Positions 8,053-16,451 of a stretch of 64,000 nt of DNA are shown one piece after another; the stretch's first letter is position 1; every line of letters starts with the position of its first letter. This DNA comes from Segniliparus rugosus ATCC BAA-974 (GTDB lineage: Bacteria > Actinomycetota > Actinomycetes > Mycobacteriales > Mycobacteriaceae), in the NCBI RefSeq assembly GCF_000185725.2, contig NZ_KI391953.1, forward strand, positions 1,666,750 through 1,730,749, in the 5' to 3' direction. The notes beneath the pieces were generated by a model, which saw nothing but the letters and a program-made list of their open reading frames with translations, searched no databases and was not told where the DNA came from. The position numbers were made by a program, and so were the translations under genes.

Positions 8053-8923
8053 GCCGCCGCACGGCGGGCGGCTGCTCGCCGAGGGCGATTGGTTCGCGGA
8101 CCGGCAGGTCGTCTCGTTCCTCGGACGAGGCGGGCGCGCCGAGGTCTACGCGGTCCGCGAGCCGCTGACCAAGCGGTTCGAGGCGCTCAAGATCCTGTTC
8201 CCGGCGTACGCCGACGATCCCGCGGAGCGGGACCAGTTCGCGCACGAGTACGTGGTGACGCGCGATTTGGAGCACCCGAACATCCTGGCTCCGACCGAGC
8301 TCGGCGAGGCGGGCGGGACGTTGTGGCTGAGCTTCCCGGTCGTCGCGCAGCACAGCGCTTCGGCCTTGGTCCCCAGGCGGGGCGCGGTCCCCGAACTCGG
8401 CAAGGTGGAGACGGTGTTGCGGGAGGCCGCCTCGGCGTTGGACTACGCGCACGCGCACCAGGTCGTGCATTTGGACGTGAAACCGGCGAACGTGCTCATC
8501 GCCGCTGGCCCAGAGCGCAGGGCCTACCTCAGCGATTTCGGCTCCGCCGAAGAGATCCGCGACGGGGCGGAGCACGCGAACCGCCTCGCCTCGCTCCCGT
8601 ACGCGGCTCCGGAGCTGCTCGCCGCGCGCCGGGGCGATTACGGGCAGGTGGGGCCCGCGACGGACCAGTACGCGCTCGCCGCGAGCGCCATGGAGCTGCT
8701 GACCGGGAAGCCGCCGTTCCCGAAAGGGACCACATGGGCGGTTGCGGGGGCCCAGTTGAAATCTCCGCCGCCCAGCGCGAGGTCCCGGGCGCGCTGGCTG
8801 CCGCCCGCCGTCGACTCGGTGCTGTACAAGGCGCTGGCGAAAGCGCCGGGCGCGCGCTACCCGAGCTGCGGAGCGTTCGCCGAGGTACTTGTGCGAGTCC
8901 TCGCGTACCGCGATACTCTGTGA
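8045..8923 (+). CDS. Serine/threonine protein kinase, soluble, likely CTG start
   Basis: A kinase domain fills the frame from about 8087 to 8923: glycine loop LGRGGRAEVY, ATP lysine in FEALKIL (Lys49 from the CTG), catalytic loop VVHLDVKPANVL, DFGSAEEI and APELL. There is no transmembrane or sensor segment after it. The frame is open from 8012, but the only start-like codon before the glycine loop is CTG 8045, inside the end of the ABM gene. The first GTG (8252) would delete the glycine loop and ATP lysine. I therefore call the CTG start; a translational frameshift from the ABM gene is the alternative. HLD replaces the usual HRD, as in some bacterial kinases. About 292 residues. Confidence 0.75.
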   Translation: MSEPPHGGRLLAEGDWFADRQVVSFLGRGGRAEVYAVREPLTKRFEALKILFPAYADDPAERDQFAHEYVVTRDLEHPNILAPTELGEAGGTLWLSFPVVAQHSASALVPRRGAVPELGKVETVLREAASALDYAHAHQVVHLDVKPANVLIAAGPERRAYLSDFGSAEEIRDGAEHANRLASLPYAAPELLAARRGDYGQVGPATDQYALAASAMELLTGKPPFPKGTTWAVAGAQLKSPPPSARSRARWLPPAVDSVLYKALAKAPGARYPSCGAFAEVLVRVLAYRDTL

Positions 8924-8941
8924 CGTGCCGCACGTGAAGAT

Positions 8942-8982
8942 GTCACACAGCGGTAACACGCACAGTTCGGTGTGCGTCACAC
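8942..8982 (+). promoter_or_regulatory. Candidate GlnR box upstream of the permease pair
   Basis: GTCAC (8942-8946), six bases, then GTAAC (8953-8957) matches the actinobacterial GlnR consensus GTNAC-n6-GNAAC exactly. A further palindrome GTGTG-cgt-CACAC spans 8970-8982 and contains another GTCAC. It lies 78 bases before the first permease start, the right place for nitrogen-starvation activation of an amino-acid transporter. Binding is inferred. Confidence 0.5.
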
Positions 8983-9034
8983 GCCGGGCTATCGTCAAAG
9001 CACTAATTTCATTTCGATCGTTAGGATAGAGAGC

Positions 9035-10704
9035 TTGACCGTATCGACGGATAAGGCACATCTCGCAGCTCCCCCAAACTCGTTTCTGACCAAAGAGGAC
9101 GAGGGCTACCACAAGGGGCTCGGGAACCGGCAGATCCAGATGATCGGCATCGGGGGAGCGATCGGCACCGGGCTGTTCATGGGCGCGGGGCTGAAACTGC
9201 ACAGCGCGGGCCCCGGCCTGTTCCTCGCGTACGGGCTCTGCGGCCTGTTCGTCTTCTTCATCCTGCGGGCGCTCGGCGAGCTGGTGCTGCACCGTCCGTC
9301 CTCTGGCTCGTTCGTCTCGTACTCGCGGGAGTTCTTGGGCGAGAAGGCCGCTTACGCGGTCGGCTGGATGGTCTTCTTGAACTGGGCCATGACCTCGATC
9401 GCGGACACCAGCGCCATCGCGACCTACATCGGGCGGTGGGTGAAGACCGACGTCGTCCCCGGCTGGGCGTGGGCGCTCTTGGCGCTGGTGATCGTGCTCT
9501 CGGTGAACATGATCTCGGTGAAGTGGTTCGGCGAGATGGAATTCTGGGCCGCGCTCATCAAGGTCGTCGCGCTGGTCACCTTCCTGGTCATCGGGGTCGT
9601 CGTGCTCGTCTGGGGGATGCACCTGACCGCGTACGCGCCGCCAGGGGCTCCCGCGCCCGCGGTGCCGGAATGGGACACCGGAGCCGCCATGGTCTCGCAC
9701 ACCGAGGGCGGCTGGTTCCCGCACGGGTTCTTCCCGCTCTTCGTCGTGCTCTCCAGCGTGGTCTTCGCGTACTCCGCGGTGGAGCTGGTCGGCACGGCGG
9801 CGGGCGAGGACGAAAACCCGAGAAGGTCATGCCGAAGGCCATCAACGCGGTGTTGTTCCGGATCGTTTTCTTCTACATGGGGTCCGTCGCCCTCCTGGCG
9901 CTTTTGGTGCCGTACCTCAACTACGGCAGAGACAGCCCGTTCGTCACCTTCTTCTCCAGCCTCGGAGCCCCGTGGGCCGGGGACGCGATGAACGCGGTGG
10001 TGATCACCTCGGCGATGTCCAGCTTGAACGCGGGGCTGTACTCCACGGGCCGGATCATCCGCTCGATGGCGATGAACGGCAGCGCCCCCGCGCCGCTCGG
10101 CAAGATGAACCGCAGCGGCGTGCCGTACCCCGGCATCATCCTCACGTGCTGCTTCACGGTGGTCGGCGTGTTCCTCAACTATTTGCTGGAGGACGCGAAA
10201 GAGGTGTTCAGCATCGCGATCGAGATGGCCTCGATCGGCGTCATGGGCGGCTGGGCCTCCATCGTCGTCTGCCAGCTGCAGTTCTACAAGCTGGCGAAGC
10301 AGGGCTTGGCGGTCCGCCCGTCGTTCCGGATGCCCTGGGCCCCGTACAGCAACTACGCAACGCTCGTCTTCCTCGTCGCCGTCGTGGTCATCATGGGCCT
10401 GCCGAAATCGGGGGAGACCGACTTCGTCAAGAAATACGAGGGCACGATCACGGTCGGCGCGTTCTTCTTCGTCTTCGTGCCGGTCCTCGTCGGCGGCTGG
10501 TTCCTGCTGCGCGACCGGGTGAACGCGATCGCCCAGGAGCGGATCGGCTACACCGGCAAATTCCCCGTGATCGCGAATCTGCCGGTCGACCCGGCGAACC
10601 TCCCGCTCAAAGATCCCGACGACCCCCGCCACCTCGGCGCCGGCGCGCACCACGGCAAGCACGAGAAGGGGCGCTCGGGTGACGCGGCGGAGTCTGCGGA
10701 CTAG
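9035..10704 (+). pseudogene. Amino-acid (L-asparagine-type) permease, frameshifted near 9820
   Basis: A 12-segment APC-superfamily permease close to mycobacterial AnsP ([50 protein letters not shown]). The frame starting at TTG 9035 reads correctly to [10 protein letters not shown], then is lost; the rest ([13 protein letters not shown] to the stop at 10704) continues intact in the +1-shifted frame. The paralogue downstream has CCG-CAG-AAG where this one has CCG-AG-AAG, so one base is missing at 9820-9821. No slippery sequence is obvious. Either a very recent inactivation or an assembly error: the downstream frame shows no other decay. The TTG start is supported by GGATAGAG upstream and by the same TTG-ACC start in the paralogue. 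Confidence 0.85.
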
Positions 10705-10773
10705 GCTTCGGAGGGAGCGCGAGCCGGCCTGACGGGGCCGGGAAGACAGACGCGAGGAAGTAGGGAACACAGT

Positions 10774-12342
10774 TTGACCGCATCCACCGATCAGGGCGCG
10801 CCGGAAACGTCGTATCTGTCCCAGGAGGACGAGGGCTACCACAAGGGGCTCGGCAATCGGCAGATCCAGATGATCGCCATCGGCGGCGCGATCGGCACCG
10901 GGCTTTTCATGGGCGCGGGGCTGAAACTGCACAGCGTTGGCCCCGGCCTGTTCCTCGCGTACGGGCTCTGCGGCGTGTTCCTCTTCTTCATCCTGCGGGC
11001 GCTCGGCGAGCTGGTGTTGCACCGTCCGTCCTCTGGCTCGTTCGTCTCGTACTCGCGGGAGTTCTTGGGCGAGAAGGCCGCGTACGGGGTCGGCTGGATG
11101 TTCTTCTTGAACTGGGCGATGACCGGCATCGGCGACACCAGCGCCGTCGCGAAGTACATCACCCTCTGGGTGAAAACCGATGTGGTGCCGTCGTGGGTGT
11201 GGGCGCTGGCCGCGCTGTCCATCGTGCTCACGGTGAACATGATCTCGGTGAAGTGGTTCGGCGAGATGGAGTTCTGGGCCGCGCTCGTGAAGGTCGTCGC
11301 GCTGACCACGTTCCTCACGGTCGCTCTGATCGTGCTCGTCTTCGGCTACCACCTCGGCGTGGCGGGCGAGGAAGGCTGGCGGCCTGGCGTCACGATGGTG
11401 GAGAACTCCGGCGGGTGGCTGCCGAAGGGCTTCACGCCCATGCTCCTCGCGCTCTCCACGGTCGTCTTCGCGTACGCGGGCTCGGAGATGGTCGGCACGG
11501 CGGCGGGGGAGGCCAAGAACCCGCAGAAGGTCATGCCGAAGGCGATCAACTCGGTCATCGCCCGTGTCGCGGTCTTCTACGTCGGCTCGCTGGTCCTGCT
11601 CGCGCTCTTGGTCCCGTACGCGCGGTACGGGGGCGAGAGCCCGTTCGTCACCTTCTTCGCCCTGATCCACGTGCCCCACGCGGAGGACGTGATGAACGCG
11701 GTGGTGATCACCTCGGCGATGTCCAGCTTGAACGCGGGGCTGTACTCCACGGGCCGGATCATCCGCTCGATGGCGATGAACGGCAGCGCGCCGTCGTTCA
11801 TGACCGGGATCTCCAGCCGGGGAGTTCCGTATCCGGGGATCCTTTTGACCAGCAGCGTCGCGCTGGTCGGGGTGATTTTGAACTACCTGCTCGAGGACGC
11901 GGCCGAGGTGTTCAGCATCGCGACCGAGATGGCTTCGATCGGCATCCTCGCCAGTTGGGGCTCGATCATCCTGTGCCAGCTGAAGTTCTACAAGCTGAGC
12001 AAACAAGGCTTGGCCAGGCGGCCCGCGTTCAAGATGTTCGGGGCTCCGTACACCGGCTACGCCACGCTCGTCTTCCTCGTCCTCGTGCTGGCGCTCATGG
12101 CGCTGCCGAAAGACACTGAGACGGTGTGGATCAAGCGGTACGAGGGCACGGTCACGGTCGGCGCGTTCTTCTTCTTCCTGCTGCCGCTCTTGATCCTCGG
12201 CTGGTTCCTGCTGCGGGATCGGGTGAACGCGATCGCGCAGGAGCGGGTGGGCTACACCGGGAAATTCCCCGTGGTGGCGAACCTGCCGGTCGATTCGGAC
12301 CGGCTGCCGCTCAAGGACCGGCCGGGGCCTACGGGCTCATAA
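10774..12342 (+). CDS. ansP: Amino-acid permease, AnsP (L-asparagine) type
   Basis: 522-residue, 12-transmembrane-segment member of the amino acid/auxin or AAT family of APC transporters. It shares with mycobacterial AnsP the N-terminal cytosolic [46 protein letters not shown] and NAGLYSTGRI blocks. These transporters import amino acids by proton symport; asparagine is my best guess, but D-serine/alanine-type permeases share most of these motifs. The TTG start follows GAGGAAG. It is a tandem duplicate of the preceding gene, with blocks identical at DNA level. The 3' end overlaps the convergent uspC-like gene by 14 bases. Confidence 0.85.
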   Translation: MTASTDQGAPETSYLSQEDEGYHKGLGNRQIQMIAIGGAIGTGLFMGAGLKLHSVGPGLFLAYGLCGVFLFFILRALGELVLHRPSSGSFVSYSREFLGEKAAYGVGWMFFLNWAMTGIGDTSAVAKYITLWVKTDVVPSWVWALAALSIVLTVNMISVKWFGEMEFWAALVKVVALTTFLTVALIVLVFGYHLGVAGEEGWRPGVTMVENSGGWLPKGFTPMLLALSTVVFAYAGSEMVGTAAGEAKNPQKVMPKAINSVIARVAVFYVGSLVLLALLVPYARYGGESPFVTFFALIHVPHAEDVMNAVVITSAMSSLNAGLYSTGRIIRSMAMNGSAPSFMTGISSRGVPYPGILLTSSVALVGVILNYLLEDAAEVFSIATEMASIGILASWGSIILCQLKFYKLSKQGLARRPAFKMFGAPYTGYATLVFLVLVLALMALPKDTETVWIKRYEGTVTVGAFFFFLLPLLILGWFLLRDRVNAIAQERVGYTGKFPVVANLPVDSDRLPLKDRPGPTGS

Positions 12343-13606
12343 CCGCATTGGCCGTCTCGTCGTACCGGCGGGCGGCCTCCGGCACGGGGAGCCGTCCGAG
12401 GAACATCTCGTCCAAGATGGGCTTGCCCGCCTGCGCCGCCGCCGAGTAACGGGCTCCTCGGGGGGAGGGGATCCGGTCCGGGACGGCGAAGAACGGAGCG
12501 GTGTCCACCCCGAGCGCCCGCCAGTGCTCAGTCCAGCTGCTGGTGGCGGCGATGACCGCGGGGACGGCCGAGCCGTTCGCGCCGAGCGCAGCGTTGCCTT
12601 CCGAGGAGCCGAGCCAGGCCAGGACGGCGCGCGCGGCCTCCGGATGGGCGGATTTCGCGTTCAGCGCCACCGAGATCCCATTGGTGACGGTCACCCGCCC
12701 GGCAGGACCGGCCGGGGCGACCGCGACGCCCCAGGGGAATTTCGCGTTTTGTTGGATCGTCGCGAGGGTGTACGGCCCCGACTCGAAGACCGCGAGATTG
12801 CCGTGCAGGAACTGGTCGAGGGTGAAGCCGGGGTTGATGTTGGTGTCGCCCGCCGATGGCGCGACGTGCCAGCGATTGATCAGATCGACGATGTACTGCA
12901 GCGCGCTTTGGGTTTTAGGGTCCTCCAGGGCGAAACGGTCGCCCTTTTGGAGCTGGCCGCCAGCGGACCCGACGAACGGCATGATCGTGCCCTGCAAGTC
13001 CTCGAAGGCTCCGAAGCCCCACGTGCTGGCGGTGGTGAGCCTGCGAAGGAGCGGCAGGAACGTGTCGTGCTCGGGCGCGGGGTCCCATCGGGCCGCAGCG
13101 AGCTCTTCCGGCTCGACCCCTGCCTCGGCGAGCAGCGTTTTGTTGTAGTACAGGACGATCCCCGGATCCCAGAGCTGCGGCACCGCCCACAGCGTGCCGC
13201 CCCGGCTGAACTGCTCGACCACGGCGGGAGCCCATGCGGCTTTCGCCTCCGGGCCGAGCGCGTCGTCGACCGGGCGGAGCTTGCCCGCATCCGCGTAGTT
13301 CGCGAAATACGTCCCGTCCACCCAGAACAAGTCGTCCGCCCCGTCCCCGGCGACGTCGGTGCGCAGCTTGATCGCGTAATTCGCGTAGGCGACCAGTCGC
13401 AGCTCCACGTGGATCTGCGGATGTTCGCGCTCGAACTCGTCGAGGGACGCGCGGTACGCGGCGGCGACCTCTGGATCCCACAGGCGCACCGTGACCGTGA
13501 CGCGTCCGTCGGACGGCTCCCGGCCCAGCCAGAGGACGGCTCCGATGAGCAGCGCGAACACGGCGAGGAAGGCGAGGAGCCCTTTGGTCGAGGATTTCAG
13601 CGGCAT
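12329..13606 (-). CDS. uspC: ABC transporter sugar-binding protein (UspC-like)
   Basis: 425-residue family-1 extracellular solute-binding protein. After a short basic N-terminus and one hydrophobic segment (LLAFLAVFALLIGAVLWLG) the mature domain starts with VTVTVRLWDPEVAAAY and has the typical LVAYANYAIKLRTDVAG and WAVPQLWDPGIVLYYNKTLL features. There is no lipobox cysteine, so the hydrophobic segment probably stays as a membrane anchor. Last gene of the operon, one base after the second permease. The order permease-permease-binding protein without an ATPase is that of mycobacterial uspABC, which imports amino sugars; substrate here is inferred. Confidence 0.82.
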   Translation of the reverse strand: MPLKSSTKGLLAFLAVFALLIGAVLWLGREPSDGRVTVTVRLWDPEVAAAYRASLDEFEREHPQIHVELRLVAYANYAIKLRTDVAGDGADDLFWVDGTYFANYADAGKLRPVDDALGPEAKAAWAPAVVEQFSRGGTLWAVPQLWDPGIVLYYNKTLLAEAGVEPEELAAARWDPAPEHDTFLPLLRRLTTASTWGFGAFEDLQGTIMPFVGSAGGQLQKGDRFALEDPKTQSALQYIVDLINRWHVAPSAGDTNINPGFTLDQFLHGNLAVFESGPYTLATIQQNAKFPWGVAVAPAGPAGRVTVTNGISVALNAKSAHPEAARAVLAWLGSSEGNAALGANGSAVPAVIAATSSWTEHWRALGVDTAPFFAVPDRIPSPRGARYSAAAQAGKPILDEMFLGRLPVPEAARRYDETANAVMSP

Positions 13607-14428
13607 TTACTTCAACCCCGTGAGCGCGATGGACCGCACGATGTGCCGTCCGGCCAGGATGAAACAGACGAGGAGGGGGAGGATCGCGACGGTGGTCGCT
13701 GCGGTCACCAGCGTCCAGTTCCCCACTTCGCGGGATTGCAGATTCGCCGTGGCCACCGAGAGGACCTGCCATTTCGGCCCAGAGGTGGCGATGAGCGGCC
13801 AGAGGAAGCCGTTCCAGTTCGCGACCACCGTGATGAGCGCCAGCGTGGCGAGGATCGGCCGGGAGACGGGGAGGATCACGTGGTAGAACACGTCGAAGGC
13901 GCTCGCGCCGTCCAGCCTGGCGGCGGTGATGAGCTCTTCTGGGATCTGGCGGAAGTTCTCCCGCAGCAAGTACACGGCGTACGGGGAGCCGAGGACATAG
14001 GGCAGGACGAGCGCCCAGAACGTGCCGCGCAGTCCGAGTTCCCCCATGATCAGATACCACGGCATGACGGTGGTGACCGGGGGGACCATGAGCGTGGCGA
14101 GGTACATCCAGAACAAGGCGTCGCGGCCCCGGAACCGCAGATGCGCGAACGCGAAGGCCGCCATCGCAGAGAAGACGATCTGGCCGAGCACGAGGAATGC
14201 GACGACGAGCGCGGTGACCAGCGCGGCGCGCCCGAATCCGGCGTGGCCGAGCGCCGTGTAGTTCGCCGTGGTCGCCGGGTCGGGGAAGTCGAGCGGAGGC
14301 CGGGTGAAGTACTGCTGCGGCGTCTTGAGCGAGGTCAGCACGGACAACGCGTACGGGGCGAGAATGAGCAGCGCCGCAATCGACAAGACGAGGTACGCCG
14401 AGACGGAGTCCCGCTTACCGGAGGGCAT
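13607..14428 (-). CDS. uspB: ABC sugar permease (MalG/UspB-like)
   Basis: 273 residues, six predicted transmembrane helices, binding-protein-dependent transport inner-membrane component. The EAA loop that contacts the ATPase is present around residues 176-195 (IPEELITAARLDGAS, then FYHVILPVSRP). The start is close to the hydrophobic first helix (SVSAYLVLSIAALLIL). It overlaps the upstream permease by 14 bases and abuts the binding-protein gene. No ATPase is encoded in the operon, so a shared MsiK-like subunit elsewhere must energise it. Confidence 0.85.
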   Translation of the reverse strand: MPSGKRDSVSAYLVLSIAALLILAPYALSVLTSLKTPQQYFTRPPLDFPDPATTANYTALGHAGFGRAALVTALVVAFLVLGQIVFSAMAAFAFAHLRFRGRDALFWMYLATLMVPPVTTVMPWYLIMGELGLRGTFWALVLPYVLGSPYAVYLLRENFRQIPEELITAARLDGASAFDVFYHVILPVSRPILATLALITVVANWNGFLWPLIATSGPKWQVLSVATANLQSREVGNWTLVTAATTVAILPLLVCFILAGRHIVRSIALTGLK

Positions 14429-15311
14429 AGGCTTCCTTCCGCTCCGAGGCGCGGCGGGTGACCACCGTGATGAGGACGAGCCCGAGCGCCAGCACGATCG
14501 CCATGACCGCGGCCCGGCCCGGCCTTGCGACCTCGAACGCCTCGGCGTACAGCCGGTGCGCGACGAGGTCGGTGCTCCCGCTCGGCCCGCCCCCGGTCAG
14601 CCCGTAGACCAGGTCGAAGATCTGCACCGCGTTGATCACTCCGGTCAGCGACACGAAGACGAGCGTGGGGCGCAAGAGGGGAAAGGTGATCAGCCAGAAC
14701 CGCTGCCGCGAAGTGGCTCCGTCGAGGTAGGCGGCCTGCCCGAGGTCTTCTGGGATGGCGTAGAGCCCCGCGACGAAGAACAGCGCCACATAGCCCACCT
14801 GCGACCACACGCTCACCGCCGCGACGGCGGGGAAGGCGAGGCTCGGGTCGGTGAGCCATTCCACGCGCGTGCCGACGAGCGCGTTCACCGCGCCGTCCGT
14901 GGGGGAGAGCAGCCATTTCCAGATCAACGCGATGGCGAGCGGCGCGCAGACCCAGGGGACGGCGAGGATCGTCCGGAACGCCGAGGAGCCGCGCAGCCCC
15001 TTGGTGAGCAAGGTCGCCACCCAGAGGCCGAGCGCGGTCTGCGCGGGCACCACGACGGCGGTGAAACCGAGCGTGACGAGCAAGGAATGGCCGAACTGCG
15101 GATCGTTCAGCACCGCCTGCCAGTTCTGCAAGCCGACGAACCGGCTCGGCCCGATCAGATCCCAGTCCTGGGTGGACAGCCAGAGCACCGCGAGGACGGG
15201 CAGGAGCATGAACGACACCAGGCCGACCAGGCTCGGAGCCACGAACAGCCAGCCTGTCGGCGATTGAGACGCTGGAGCCGCGTCGGCCAGCTGCCCCCGA
15301 CGCGTGTTCAC
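14415..15311 (-). CDS. uspA: ABC sugar permease (MalF/UspA-like)
   Basis: 298 residues, six helices; starts MNTRRGQLADAAP from a GTG that overlaps the crotonase stop as GTGA, the same coupling used elsewhere here. The first helix is GWLFVAPSLVGLVSFMLLPV and the EAA loop is IPEDLGQAAYLDGATSRQRF. Pairs with the next gene as the membrane channel of a sugar importer. Its direct translational coupling to an enoyl-CoA hydratase-like gene is unusual and suggests that the imported substrate feeds the enzymes upstream. Confidence 0.85.
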   Translation of the reverse strand: MNTRRGQLADAAPASQSPTGWLFVAPSLVGLVSFMLLPVLAVLWLSTQDWDLIGPSRFVGLQNWQAVLNDPQFGHSLLVTLGFTAVVVPAQTALGLWVATLLTKGLRGSSAFRTILAVPWVCAPLAIALIWKWLLSPTDGAVNALVGTRVEWLTDPSLAFPAVAAVSVWSQVGYVALFFVAGLYAIPEDLGQAAYLDGATSRQRFWLITFPLLRPTLVFVSLTGVINAVQIFDLVYGLTGGGPSGSTDLVAHRLYAEAFEVARPGRAAVMAIVLALGLVLITVVTRRASERKEAYALR

Positions 15312-16123
15312 CAGGAACGGGGCGGGAACTTCGGGGTGGTCTTCTCCGCGTACGCCTTGGTGGCGATCCGGAAGCTCTTGCCCGCCAGCAGCGGCACCTG
15401 CAGCAGACGCTCGGCGAGCAGGGAGATCCGCGCGCCGTGGTTCCAGACGCCCTGGTAGAGCCGTTTCGCCATGGCGACGGCGTCGGGGGAGCGGCTGGCG
15501 ATCACCTGCGCCAGCTCCAGCGCGCTCGCGTGCGGGTCGTCGACCAGCTCGGTGATCAAGCCCAGCTGCAGCGCCTGGTCCGCTTTCACGAACTCCCCGG
15601 TCATCACGAGGCGTTTGGCGACGTCGGCGCGGACCAGCTCGGGCAGGGTGAGGGACGCGGTGAGGTCCGGGATGATGCCGAAGCGGGTCTCCAGGACGGA
15701 GAACTCCGCTGTGGAGTCGGCGATCCGGAAGTCCGCCGCGAGGGCGATCTGCAGCCCGCCGCCGTAGCAGTGGCCTTTCACGACGGCGATGACCGGCACG
15801 GGGAGCTTGCGCATCTCCCACATCGGAGCCTGGAAGAAGTTGGCCGTGGTGACCGTCGCCAGGAGCCTGCGCAGCGTGGTGGCCGGGCTCGACCCGGTGA
15901 AGACCGACGTGTCCATGCCGGAGCAGAAGCTCTCCCCGGCCCCGGCGAGCACGACGGCGCGGACCGAGCGGTTCTTGCGCAACTCGCGGAAGGCTTTGGC
16001 GAGCGCGGAGTAGGAGTCGAGCAGCAAGGCGTTGCGCTTCTCCGGCCGGTTGATGGTCACATAGGCGATGTTCTGCTCGTCGATCGTGGTGAGCACCAAG
16101 GGAGCGGCGGCGGTGTCGGTCAT
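15308..16123 (-). CDS. Enoyl-CoA hydratase/isomerase (crotonase) family protein
   Basis: 271 residues of crotonase fold: VTINRPEKRNAL at the start, the first oxyanion-hole strand ESFCSGMD and the second KGHCYGGGLQIALAAD. Where true hydratases have a GGTQRL-type motif this protein reads FGIIPDLTASLTLPELV, so it could be an isomerase, hydrolase or dehydratase rather than a classical 2-enoyl-CoA hydratase. I choose the ATG giving MTDTAAAP, with AAGGTGG correctly spaced; a GTG nine bases upstream is possible. It follows the ferredoxin closely and overlaps uspA. Confidence 0.82.
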   Translation of the reverse strand: MTDTAAAPLVLTTIDEQNIAYVTINRPEKRNALLLDSYSALAKAFRELRKNRSVRAVVLAGAGESFCSGMDTSVFTGSSPATTLRRLLATVTTANFFQAPMWEMRKLPVPVIAVVKGHCYGGGLQIALAADFRIADSTAEFSVLETRFGIIPDLTASLTLPELVRADVAKRLVMTGEFVKADQALQLGLITELVDDPHASALELAQVIASRSPDAVAMAKRLYQGVWNHGARISLLAERLLQVPLLAGKSFRIATKAYAEKTTPKFPPRSW

Positions 16124-16133
16124 GGTGTCCACC

Positions 16134-16451
16134 TTAAAGGTCGAGGACGATCCGCTCGCCCGCTGGCGCCCGCGAGACGCACGGCGTCATGAAGCGCTCG
16201 CGCTCCTCCTCGGTGAGGAAGCCGTCGCGGTGCTCGACCCGGCCCGCGAGCACCCTGGTTTGGCAGGAGCCGCAGATCCCGCTGCGGCACATCGACTCGA
16301 TCTCGACGCCTCGGGCGCGGATCGCGTCGAGCACGGTGACTCCGGGCGGCACGGCGACCGTGCGGCCGGACCGGCGCAGCTCCACCTCGAAGCGCCCCTC
16401 GGAACTGGCGGCAGGCGCTGGCTCGGGCCGACGGAGCCGGAAGCGCGGCAT
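16134..16451 (-). CDS. Plant-type [2Fe-2S] ferredoxin
   Basis: 105 residues. The ferredoxin fold begins near residue 21 (GRFEVELRRSGRTVAVPPGV) and has all four cluster cysteines: C55, C60 and C63 in MCRSGICGSC, and C91 in MTPCVSR. This C-x4-C-x2-C...C pattern is that of the FdxB-like or reductase-fused 2Fe-2S domains, but no flavin domain is present. Its ATG overlaps the stop of the MpaB/Lcp-like oxygenase by one base, so it is very likely the electron donor of that oxygenase or of a partner. Confidence 0.88.
   Translation of the reverse strand: MPRFRLRRPEPAPAASSEGRFEVELRRSGRTVAVPPGVTVLDAIRARGVEIESMCRSGICGSCQTRVLAGRVEHRDGFLTEEERERFMTPCVSRAPAGERIVLDL

Noticed and set aside
8970-8982. CRP-type site GTGTG-cgt-CACAC
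   Set aside because: Spacing is three bases, not the six of TGTGA-n6-TCACA sites; kept only as part of the possible GlnR region.
9815-9830. Programmed frameshift in the first permease
   Set aside because: No slippery heptamer or following pseudoknot is evident, and the paralogue needs no shift.
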